A DNA stretch of 64,000 nt from Spirosoma aureum (GTDB lineage: Bacteria; Bacteroidota; Bacteroidia; Cytophagales; Spirosomataceae). Below, in pieces: positions 35,654-43,217 of this stretch. The stretch spans positions 4,672,501 to 4,736,500 of the forward strand of contig NZ_CP050063.1 in NCBI RefSeq assembly GCF_011604685.1. The letters run 5' to 3'. Both the position numbers and the translations under genes were made by a program. Position 1 is the first letter of the stretch. Each line of letters starts with the position of its first letter. Below the pieces are notes generated by a model. It saw only the letters and a list, made by a program, of their open reading frames with translations. It did no database searches and had not been told where the DNA came from.

Positions 35654-37018
35654 ATGGCTATTTTAACTAAAGACGAAGCCAAACGAATCATTGATAAGGT
35701 TTTGGGCTATTCAAAAGCGGATGAAACCAGTGTTAGCCTGAATGGTGGTCGGACCGGTAACATTCGGTATGCCCGAAACTCCGTTTCGACCAGTGGTGAA
35801 ACGGACAATTTAGCGCTGGCGGTTACTGCCGTATTCGGCAAACGCAGCGGAACCGCTACGATCAACGAGTTCGACGATGCTTCGCTGGAGAAAACCGTTC
35901 GGCGGGCTGAAGAAATTGCCCGCTTAGCTCCCGAAAATCCAGAGTACATGTCTATGCTCGGGCCGCAGAAATACCTGGAAACAAGTACGTATGCAGAAAG
36001 CACGGCTAAAATTGACCCTGAATTTCGGGCTCAGGCTGCGTTCAATAGCATCGATCCATGCCGTCAGAAGAATCTGACCGCTGCGGGCTACATGGAAGAT
36101 ACAACAGGCTTTACCGCCATTGGCAATAGCAAGGGCTTATTCGGCTATAATCGGTCAACGGGTGTTGATTTCTCCATTACCGTTCGGACTGCTGACGGGC
36201 TGGGATCTGGTTATGCCAATCCCGACGTAAACGACGTCAGCAAACTAAACACAAAGTCTACCACCGAAATAGCCATGCAGAAAGCATTGGCATCGGCCAG
36301 TGCCCGAGCGCTTGAGCCGGGTAAATACACGGTTATTCTGGAACCAACGGCTTCGGTTGAATTGCTGCAAAATATGATGCGCAGCATGGATGCCCGGAGT
36401 GCCGATGAAGGCCGTAGCTTTCTGGGCAAAAAAGGAGGAGGGACCCGTCTGGGCGAAAAACTGTTCGATGAACGGGTTACGATTATTACCGATCCGATGA
36501 ATGCCGATCTGCCGCTCGCTCCATTTGGTGGTGGTGGCGGAGGAGGTGGCGGTGGCCGCTTTGGCGGTGGCGGAGGTGGCGAAGGCGTACCTCAGGAAAA
36601 GATAACCTGGATTGAAAATGGCGTTGTCAAGAACATGTTCTACTCGCGCTTCTGGGCTGATAAGAAAGGCGTTAAAGCTGTTCCACCACCATCTGGTTTC
36701 ATCGTTCAGGGCGGTACGCAATCGCTGGCTGATTTGATCAAAAGTACGGATAAGGGCATACTTGTCACGCGCTTCTGGTACATCCGCGCTGTTGATCCAC
36801 AGACCCAGTTGTACACGGGCCTTACCCGCGACGGGACGTTTTATATTGAAAATGGGCAAATTAAGTTTCCGGTCAAGAATTTCCGGTTCAACGAAAGCCC
36901 GGTTATCATGCTCAATAACCTCGAAGCCCTGGGCAAACCGGTTCGGGCGGGGGGTAACCTGATTCCGCCAATGAAAATCAGGGATTTCACCTTCACGAGC
37001 TTGTCGGACGCTGTATAG
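35654..37018 (+). CDS. TldE/PmbA-like partner subunit, copy 2
   Basis: A 454-residue paralog of tldE copy 1 with the same start (MAILTKDEAKRIIDKVLGYS) and no signal peptide or HExxxH. The glycine-rich loop is longer than in copy 1: ten Gly at residues 292-301, Arg-Phe, then six Gly up to 309. C-terminal motifs TGLTRDGTFYIENGQIKFP and MKIRDFTFTSLSDAV match copy 1. It is placed directly after tldD copy 2 and before a strong intergenic hairpin. Confidence 0.9.
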   Translation: MAILTKDEAKRIIDKVLGYSKADETSVSLNGGRTGNIRYARNSVSTSGETDNLALAVTAVFGKRSGTATINEFDDASLEKTVRRAEEIARLAPENPEYMSMLGPQKYLETSTYAESTAKIDPEFRAQAAFNSIDPCRQKNLTAAGYMEDTTGFTAIGNSKGLFGYNRSTGVDFSITVRTADGLGSGYANPDVNDVSKLNTKSTTEIAMQKALASASARALEPGKYTVILEPTASVELLQNMMRSMDARSADEGRSFLGKKGGGTRLGEKLFDERVTIITDPMNADLPLAPFGGGGGGGGGGRFGGGGGGEGVPQEKITWIENGVVKNMFYSRFWADKKGVKAVPPPSGFIVQGGTQSLADLIKSTDKGILVTRFWYIRAVDPQTQLYTGLTRDGTFYIENGQIKFPVKNFRFNESPVIMLNNLEALGKPVRAGGNLIPPMKIRDFTFTSLSDAV

Positions 37019-37024
37019 CCGTCC

Positions 37025-37091
37025 GTTTCTGGTCTGTGGTAAATGCGGTAAGGTCAGCAAAGACCCAATGCATGAACTACAGACCAGAAAC
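37025..37091. repeat. Hairpin between tldE2 and tldD3
   Basis: Sixteen-base arms (37025-37040 and 37076-37091), beginning GTTTCTGGTCTGTGGT, pair with a single G-T. The loop is 35 bases. It starts 7 bases after the tldE2 stop. Confidence 0.7.
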
Positions 37092-37130
37092 AACGAACTA
37101 AGAATCGCAAACTAAAAACCACAACTTATT

Positions 37131-38771
37131 TTGAACCGCCGAAACTTTAATCAATTGATGGGTATGGGAGCAACCGGGATATTGCTTCCTAACTTGCCTG
37201 CTTTTTCCCGTACCGTTAGCCCTGAAGCCTTACTGGAGCCGGGGGTAGATGTTGCCACGAAAAAGCGCCTGGCCGATGCAGCATTGAACGCGGCCAAAAG
37301 CAAAGGGGCCACGTATACAGATGTCAGGATTGGTCGTTACCTGAATCAATTCGTGATTACGCGTGAGGATAAAGTTCAGAATATCGTTAACACAGAGTCT
37401 TACGGTGTTGGGGTTCGTGTCATTGCCGATGGCTGCTGGGGTTTTGCTGCCGTTGTCGATGCCAAGAGCGAGGCAGATACGGCCAAAGCCGCCGAAAAAG
37501 CCGTAGCTATCGCGAAAGCAAATGCCAGATTGATGAAACAACCCGTTCAACTGGCTCCCCAGAAAGGCTACGGCGAAGTAAGCTGGAAAGCGCCGATTCA
37601 GAAAAATGCGTTTGAGGTCCCGATTAAAGAAAAGGTTGACCTCTTATTATCCGTAAACAGCGCTGCGCTCAAAAACGGAGCCAACTACGTAAACTCAGTG
37701 CTGTTCATGGTAAATGAGCAAAAGTATTTTGCCTCGACCGATGGCACCTACGCCGATCAGGATATTCACCGGCTATGGCCAATTTTCAACGTAACCGCTA
37801 TTGACCCCAAGACAGGCAAGTTCGAAACGCGCAATGCACTGAGTGCGCCGGTCGGCATGGGTTACGAATATCTGCAAGCCAACCCTGCGGATAAAGTGAC
37901 AGGCGTTACTACACGTTACAATAAGGGGTATGACATGCTTGAAGATGCGACCGCAGCCGCTAAACAGGCGCGGGCGAAACACAGCGCCAAATCCGTTGAA
38001 GCCGGGAAATATGATCTCGTACTTGATCCTTCACACCTGTGGCTGACCATTCACGAATCGGTGGGTCACCCACTCGAACTCGACCGCGTGCTGGGCTATG
38101 AAGCCAATTTTGCCGGTACCTCGTTTGCTACTCTGGATAAGTGGAAAACCAAGAACTTCAATTATGGCAGCAAGCAGGTCAACCTCTTTGCCGATAAATT
38201 ACAGGTTGGTTCATTAGGTGCTGTTGGCTGGGATGACGAAGGCGTAAAGACCAAACAGTGGGATCTGGTGAAAGAGGGAACCCTGGTGAACTACCAGGCC
38301 ATTCGTGATCAGGTCCACATCATCGGCGAAAATGAATCGCAGGGGTGCTGTTATGCCGATAACTGGGGCTCTGTCCAGTTTCAGCGCATGGCCAATGTGT
38401 CGCTGGCCGCTGGTAAAACGCCCCTGTCGGTTCAGGATATGATTAAAGATGTGAAAAAAGGCATCTACATCATTGGGGATGGTTCGTTCTCGATTGATCA
38501 GCAACGCTACAACTTCCAGTTTGGCGGACAGCTCTTCTACGAAATCAAAGACGGTCAGATTGCTGGTATGCTGAAAGATGTAGCCTATCAATCGAACACG
38601 CAGGAATTCTGGAACTCCTGCGTCGCTGTCTGCGATGAGCGTGATTATAGACTAGGGGGCTCGTTTTTCGATGGCAAAGGGCAACCACCGCAATCCAGCG
38701 CAGTATCGCACGGTAGTTCGACCGCCCGCTTCAACGGGGTCAACGTGATTAATACAGCCCGGAAAATCTAA
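37131..38771 (+). CDS. TldD-like metalloprotease, copy 3, with Tat-like leader
   Basis: A 546-residue TldD paralog, closest to copy 2. It starts at TTG 37131 with MNRRNFNQLMGMGATGILLP; the twin arginines are followed by Asn-Phe. The zinc motif HESVGH is at 308-313 and the C-terminal Cys region (NSCVAVCDERDYR; AVSHGSSTARFNGV) is intact, so catalysis is expected. A 115-base block (38448-38562) is identical to copy 2, pointing to recent duplication or gene conversion. It is followed by the third tldE gene. Confidence 0.92.
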   Translation: MNRRNFNQLMGMGATGILLPNLPAFSRTVSPEALLEPGVDVATKKRLADAALNAAKSKGATYTDVRIGRYLNQFVITREDKVQNIVNTESYGVGVRVIADGCWGFAAVVDAKSEADTAKAAEKAVAIAKANARLMKQPVQLAPQKGYGEVSWKAPIQKNAFEVPIKEKVDLLLSVNSAALKNGANYVNSVLFMVNEQKYFASTDGTYADQDIHRLWPIFNVTAIDPKTGKFETRNALSAPVGMGYEYLQANPADKVTGVTTRYNKGYDMLEDATAAAKQARAKHSAKSVEAGKYDLVLDPSHLWLTIHESVGHPLELDRVLGYEANFAGTSFATLDKWKTKNFNYGSKQVNLFADKLQVGSLGAVGWDDEGVKTKQWDLVKEGTLVNYQAIRDQVHIIGENESQGCCYADNWGSVQFQRMANVSLAAGKTPLSVQDMIKDVKKGIYIIGDGSFSIDQQRYNFQFGGQLFYEIKDGQIAGMLKDVAYQSNTQEFWNSCVAVCDERDYRLGGSFFDGKGQPPQSSAVSHGSSTARFNGVNVINTARKI

Positions 38772-38785
38772 AAGCCCTCCGTTTA

Positions 38786-38825
38786 CAGTTTTCAGTTCAT
38801 TGACGAGTCATCCAATTGAAAACTG
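38786..38825. repeat. Hairpin between tldD3 and tldE3
   Basis: CAGTTTTCAGTT at 38786-38797 pairs with AATTGAAAACTG at 38814-38825 with one mismatch. It belongs to the same word family as the repeat at 11495-11565. Confidence 0.65.
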
Positions 38826-38850
38826 GAAGCGTATAAAACACGACACTTTT

Positions 38851-40188
38851 ATGGCAACCATACTCACCGAAGCAGAAGCGAAAGCGCTGCTGACAAAAGT
38901 TTTAAGTTATTCGAAAGCAGACGAGTGTGAGGTCAATATTCTCGGTGAAGAACGGGGAAATCTTCGCTATGCTCGTAATGAAGTCTCTACGAGCGGTTCA
39001 TTGACCAATCAGAATTTACAGGTCCAGTCGGCATTTGGTAAAAAAGTAGGCGTTGCTACGATTGATGAATTTGATGATGCATCGCTGGAAAAAGTGGTAC
39101 GAAGGGCGGAGGAACTGGCTCGGCTGGCTCCCGAAAACCCTGAACACGTTGGTGTGCTCAGTCCTCAGCAATACCTGAAATCCAACGGTTATGTTGATGC
39201 TACAGCTAACATAACACCCGACATCCGGGCGGAGGCTGTTGCTAAAAGCTTGCAATTGGCGCGCGACCAAAAGCTGACAGCGGCTGGTTTTTTGCAGGAT
39301 AATCATGGTTACAGGGCTATGATGAACTCCAAAGGATTGTTTGCCTATTACCCCAGCTCAAACGTTAATTTCTCCCTGACCGTCCGTACCGACGATGGGA
39401 AAGGGTCGGGTTATGTGGCTCGGGGTTACAATGATTTTACAAAGCTGGATACCGTTGCGGCAACGCGGATTGCGATCCAGAAAGCACAGGGTTCTGCCGA
39501 AGCACGGGCGATTGAGCCGGGCAAATACACGGTCATTCTGGAACCGACAGCTGCCGTCGTACTGCTCGAAAACATCTATTTTAATCTGGATGCCCGGAGT
39601 GCCGATGAGGGTCGGTCTTACTTCAGTAAAACAGGCGGAAAATCACGGCTGGGGGATAAAATTGTTGATGAGCGAGTAACCATCTATACCGACCCGACAA
39701 ATGCGGAGCTTCCTTCGTCGCCCTGGTCGGGTGATGGTCGTCCGCAGGAAAAAACGATGTGGATTGAGAAGGGGGTTGTCAAAAATCTGACCTATTCCCG
39801 GTATTGGGCACAGAAGACGGGTAAAAAAGCAGTACCTAACCCAACAAACGTAATCATGCTGGGGGGTAACGCGTCGCTGGAGGAAATGATCAGGACGACC
39901 CAGCGCGGTATTCTGGTAACCAAACTCTGGTATATCCGCGAAGTTGATCCGCAAACCATTCTCCTGACGGGCCTTACCCGCGACGGGACGTTTTATATCG
40001 AAGACGGCAAGATCAAGTATCCCGTCAAGAACTTCCGCTTCAATGAAAGCCCCATCATAATGCTCAATAACCTGGAGTCGCTGGGCAAGCCGGAACGGGT
40101 AGTCAGCACGGAAACCGATCAGAATTATCTGGTACCGCCGATGAAAATTCGGGAATTTACCTTCACGAGTTTGTCTGATGCAGTGTAG
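38851..40188 (+). CDS. TldE/PmbA-like partner subunit, copy 3
   Basis: A 445-residue TldE paralog. The ATG at 38851 gives MATILTEAEAKALLTKVLSYS, aligned with the starts of copies 1 and 2; a TTG 51 bases upstream would add unrelated residues. It shares EPGKYTVILEPTA, TGLTRDGTFYIEDGKIKYP and MKIREFTFTSLSDAV with the others. Unlike them it has no glycine-rich loop: PSSPWSGDGRPQEK replaces it. It is more diverged overall, suggesting an older duplication or a distinct partner role. Confidence 0.9.
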   Translation: MATILTEAEAKALLTKVLSYSKADECEVNILGEERGNLRYARNEVSTSGSLTNQNLQVQSAFGKKVGVATIDEFDDASLEKVVRRAEELARLAPENPEHVGVLSPQQYLKSNGYVDATANITPDIRAEAVAKSLQLARDQKLTAAGFLQDNHGYRAMMNSKGLFAYYPSSNVNFSLTVRTDDGKGSGYVARGYNDFTKLDTVAATRIAIQKAQGSAEARAIEPGKYTVILEPTAAVVLLENIYFNLDARSADEGRSYFSKTGGKSRLGDKIVDERVTIYTDPTNAELPSSPWSGDGRPQEKTMWIEKGVVKNLTYSRYWAQKTGKKAVPNPTNVIMLGGNASLEEMIRTTQRGILVTKLWYIREVDPQTILLTGLTRDGTFYIEDGKIKYPVKNFRFNESPIIMLNNLESLGKPERVVSTETDQNYLVPPMKIREFTFTSLSDAV

Positions 40189-40262
40189 GAATATTTTGAC
40201 TTTTGGGCTGTTTTTAGGTTTATAATTGGCTGTTTTTTGGATAAGATGTAGAATTGTTTTGC

Positions 40263-40306
40263 TTTTTCGGCGGAGTTCGAATTTTACGCTCGACTCCGCT
40301 GAAAAA
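40263..40306. repeat. Hairpin after the tldD/tldE cluster
   Basis: TTTTTC-GGCGGAGT pairs with ACTCCGCTGAAAAA (40263-40306) with one mismatch in a 14-base match. It lies 75 bases after the tldE3 stop. The T- and A-runs would suit termination mainly on the minus strand. Confidence 0.6.
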
Positions 40307-40380
40307 TTCGTAACTTCAACTGCTGAAAACTATAGTCCGTAATGCTCTAAAAATGTGTTACTGACTTGTTGGAAGCCAAT

Positions 40381-40439
40381 AAATCATCAATCAGATGCAG
40401 AAAGGGTAGGGGTTAAACGCCCGGATTTATTGATGATTT
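40381..40439. repeat. Hairpin upstream of the DUF4159 gene
   Basis: AAATCATCAAT at 40381-40391 is perfectly complementary to ATTGATGATTT at 40429-40439, with a 37-base loop, ending about 30 bases before the DUF4159 start. Confidence 0.6.
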
Positions 40440-40469
40440 CTTAAAAAAACACTTCGCAACGAATCTCTT

Positions 40470-41087
40470 TTGAAACCATTTATTTTCACCCGAATCCAAT
40501 ATACGTCCGGCGACTGGGATACCGATCAGAGAATGCCGTCCAATATACTGCACTCACTGGTGGAGTACACGACTATTCCGGTTGATCAGAAAGAGAAAGT
40601 GGTGCAATTGAGCAGTCCTGACCTGTTCAGGAGTCCATTCTGTTACATGAGCGGTCATAAACTGGTCGAGTTTTCCGCCCAGGAGCGCGATCATTTCAAA
40701 CGCTATGTTCAAAATGGCGGCTTCGTATTTGTAGACGACTGCAATCACGACATCGATGCGCTGTTTGCCCGATCGTTCGAGCAGGAAATGGCCCGTACGT
40801 TCGGGCCGAAGGCATTACAGAAGATCCCGAACAACCATCCGCTGTACACCTGTTTTTTTAAGTTTGACGAAGGGCCTCCGACAACCTCATTCGAACTGAA
40901 CGGCTGGGGGGATGATCTGGTGCATGATTACCTCAAAGCCATTATGATCAACGGTCGCATTGGTGTTCTCTACAGCAACAAAGATTATGGTTGCGAATGG
41001 GATTACGATTTTCGTAACAAGCGTTTTCTGGCCGAGGATAACACGAAATTTGGCGTAAACATCATTACGTACGCGTTGACTGCCTGA
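40470..41087 (+). CDS. DUF4159 domain protein
   Basis: A 205-residue DUF4159 protein, a glutamine-amidotransferase-like fold without evident catalytic residues that often lies beside MoxR and BatA genes. Visible features are the start MKPFIFTRIQYTSGDWDTDQ, the FVFVDDCNHD segment after NGG, the HPLYTCFF motif and GRIGVLYSNKDYGCEWDY. The start is TTG at 40470. There is no signal peptide in this copy, so it is probably cytoplasmic. It leads into the MoxR gene 113 bases later and is likely the first gene of that operon. Confidence 0.88.
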   Translation: MKPFIFTRIQYTSGDWDTDQRMPSNILHSLVEYTTIPVDQKEKVVQLSSPDLFRSPFCYMSGHKLVEFSAQERDHFKRYVQNGGFVFVDDCNHDIDALFARSFEQEMARTFGPKALQKIPNNHPLYTCFFKFDEGPPTTSFELNGWGDDLVHDYLKAIMINGRIGVLYSNKDYGCEWDYDFRNKRFLAEDNTKFGVNIITYALTA

Positions 41088-41097
41088 GTTTATTTTT

Positions 41098-41174
41098 ATG
41101 GATGACGAAGGATATATATTGTGTGCCTGTTGCTTTTGGCGTGAATTGTACAGTCAATAATCTTCATCATCCAT
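41098..41174. repeat. Hairpin between the DUF4159 and moxR genes
   Basis: Arms of about 20-24 bases, beginning ATGGATGACGAAG (41098) and ending CTTCATCATCCAT (41174), pair with a few mismatches and bulges. It lies in the only sizeable gap of this operon. Confidence 0.6.
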
Positions 41175-41200
41175 TCTTCTATACAACCTGACTTAAAAAT

Positions 41201-42184
41201 TTGGAATCAACAGACTTAACCCACTACAAAACGCTCGTGGCCCGCTTGCCACAGCTACGAAACGAAATCGGTAAAGTGATCATTGGTCAACAGGAAGTCA
41301 TCAGCGAAGTGCTGATCGCACTTTTGGCGGGTGGACACTGCCTGCTGGAAGGTGTGCCTGGGCTTGCTAAAACGCTGATGGTGAAAACAATGTCCGATGC
41401 GCTGGCCATGCGCTTCAAGCGTATTCAGTTTACGCCCGATCTCATGCCCGGTGATATTGTCGGTACCGAAATTCTGGAAGAAGACCACGAAACGGGAAAG
41501 AAATCCTTCCAGTTTAACAAAGGGCCGATATTTGCCAATGTGGTACTGGCCGATGAGATCAACCGGACGCCACCTAAAACGCAGGCAGCTATGCTGGAAG
41601 CGATGCAGGAGTATAAGGTCACGTACGGCGGTAGCGATTATGCGTTGCCCCGCCCTTTTCTCATCATTGCGACCCAGAACCCCATCGAACAGGCCGGGAC
41701 CTATCCCTTACCGGAAGCACAGCTCGACCGTTTTCTGCTCTATATTAAACTGAGTTATCCGTCGGAACAGGAGGAACTGGTTGTGTTGAAAAGCACGACG
41801 GGTACCCAAAAGCCAGTGCTGCAAACGATCCTTTCCGACGAAGATATTCTGAATTTGCAGAGCCTTACCCGACAGGTACACATCAGCGAAGAACTGATCG
41901 AGTACATAAATCGGATCGTACGGGCGTCGCGCCCAAAGGATAGCCCATCGGCTTTTGTGAAGCAATGGTGCGAATGGGGCGCGGGTCCACGGGCCGGGCA
42001 GGCACTGGTCTTGTGCGCAAAAGCCAGAGCTGTTCTCAGTGAGCGATTCTCCGTTATTCCCGACGATATTCAAACGCTGGCTTATCCTGTATTGCGCCAC
42101 CGGATTGCCCTGAATTTCCGCGCCGATGCGGAAGGAATTACGACGGATCGGGTGATTAAAGAATTGCTGACTACTGTTAAATAG
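41201..42184 (+). CDS. moxR: MoxR-family AAA+ ATPase
   Basis: A 327-residue AAA+ ATPase of the MoxR group, cytoplasmic chaperones that act with von Willebrand A (VWA) domain proteins to activate or assemble partners. Walker A is GVPGLAKT at 51-58, Walker B VVLADE at 115-120, sensor 1 is in IIATQNPIEQAGTYPLPEAQLDRF, and the C-terminal lid contains the sensor 2 Arg. The start is TTG at 41201. It is followed by DUF58, BatA-like and membrane genes, the standard MoxR partner set. Confidence 0.93.
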   Translation: MESTDLTHYKTLVARLPQLRNEIGKVIIGQQEVISEVLIALLAGGHCLLEGVPGLAKTLMVKTMSDALAMRFKRIQFTPDLMPGDIVGTEILEEDHETGKKSFQFNKGPIFANVVLADEINRTPPKTQAAMLEAMQEYKVTYGGSDYALPRPFLIIATQNPIEQAGTYPLPEAQLDRFLLYIKLSYPSEQEELVVLKSTTGTQKPVLQTILSDEDILNLQSLTRQVHISEELIEYINRIVRASRPKDSPSAFVKQWCEWGAGPRAGQALVLCAKARAVLSERFSVIPDDIQTLAYPVLRHRIALNFRADAEGITTDRVIKELLTTVK

Positions 42185-42283
42185 CGATTCGGTTTACAGT
42201 TTTTGATTCATGGTGGGTCTATCACTACGGTGGCAGACCAAACCTGCGAAACAGTAAGCAGAATACCGAAAACGAAATGCAGT

Positions 42284-43150
42284 ATGCCCCAACTAACGTC
42301 CGATCTGATTCGATTAAATAATCTCCAACTGGCGAGCAAACTTGTCAGTGATGAAATGATGCTGGGTATTCAAACCAGCCGTCGGTCGGGTGTCGGAACC
42401 GAATTTGAGCAGTATCGTCACTACGAGCCGGGCGATGATCCGAAGCGAATCGACTGGAAACTGTTTGCCAGAAGCGGTCATTATCTGGTGCGGGAATCGG
42501 CAACGGAGAGCAACCAGCAAATTCGACTATTGCTGGATTTGTCGGGGTCGATGAACTATGCTGAAGCCGGGGTAAGCCGGTTGCAATATGCCCAGATTCT
42601 GCTGGCCTCGCTGGCCTATCTGGGCTACAGGCAGAACGATCAACTGAGTTTGTACGGGCTGCAAAATGGTGCCGTTCAGGCATTGGTACCAACCGGAAAA
42701 CAGGCATTCCTGAAAATTGTAGGAACACTGGAAACATCGGAGGCAGCCGGGCAATGGACCATAAAACAACCTTCGTTTCCGGACTTTAGCCGGAAACAGG
42801 CCGAAATGCTGGTTCTGGTGTCCGACTTTTTACAGGTTGGCGATGAGTGGATTAAACTCATCCAGAGTATAGCGGCCCCGCGTCGGGAGATCGTTATTTT
42901 CCAGATTCTGGGCGATCAGGAGCTTGATTTCAACCTGAGTGGCTTTTACCGATTTCAGGATCTGGAAACGGGTAAAGAGATTGAGTTACAGGCCGATGCA
43001 GTTCGGGACACGGTTCGGCAGGCGGCTGCTGATTATTTAGCGAAACTGGACGATGCCCTGCGTATTCCGCACGTTCGACTCATTCGTGTTCGATTGAGTG
43101 ACCCAATTGGGCGAGTGTTAAGTGCGTTTCTGACCGGGAAGAACTTGTGA
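42284..43150 (+). CDS. DUF58 protein with VWA-like domain
   Basis: A protein of about 288 residues. The DUF58 signature YEPGDDPKRIDWKLFARSG lies near residue 45, followed by a VWA-like fold with the MIDAS-type motif LLLDLSGSMNY. There is no transmembrane segment in this form. Members work with MoxR ATPases. The ATG at 42284 gives the usual start MPQLTSDLIRLNN; a TTG 81 bases upstream would add an unlikely extension. A hairpin and 67 bases separate it from the BatA-like gene. Confidence 0.9.
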   Translation: MPQLTSDLIRLNNLQLASKLVSDEMMLGIQTSRRSGVGTEFEQYRHYEPGDDPKRIDWKLFARSGHYLVRESATESNQQIRLLLDLSGSMNYAEAGVSRLQYAQILLASLAYLGYRQNDQLSLYGLQNGAVQALVPTGKQAFLKIVGTLETSEAAGQWTIKQPSFPDFSRKQAEMLVLVSDFLQVGDEWIKLIQSIAAPRREIVIFQILGDQELDFNLSGFYRFQDLETGKEIELQADAVRDTVRQAAADYLAKLDDALRIPHVRLIRVRLSDPIGRVLSAFLTGKNL

Positions 43151-43161
43151 TAAGGGATTCA

Positions 43162-43194
43162 GGACGTTGGCAATTGGCATTGACGCCAATGTCC
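43162..43194. repeat. Hairpin between the DUF58 and BatA-like genes
   Basis: GGACGTTGGC (43162-43171) and GCCAATGTCC (43185-43194) pair with a single G-T. It begins 11 bases after the DUF58 stop. Confidence 0.6.
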
Positions 43195-43217
43195 ATTACC
43201 CAACATCTAATTGATAA

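Noticed and set aside
33366..36583. GGCGGT tandem repeats as minisatellites or frameshift sites
   Set aside because: Both lie in frame within tldE copies and simply encode polyglycine; the frames stay open on both sides.
42203..42283. Upstream extension of the DUF58 protein from a TTG
   Set aside because: The added 27 residues have no family counterpart; the ATG at 42284 gives the usual start.
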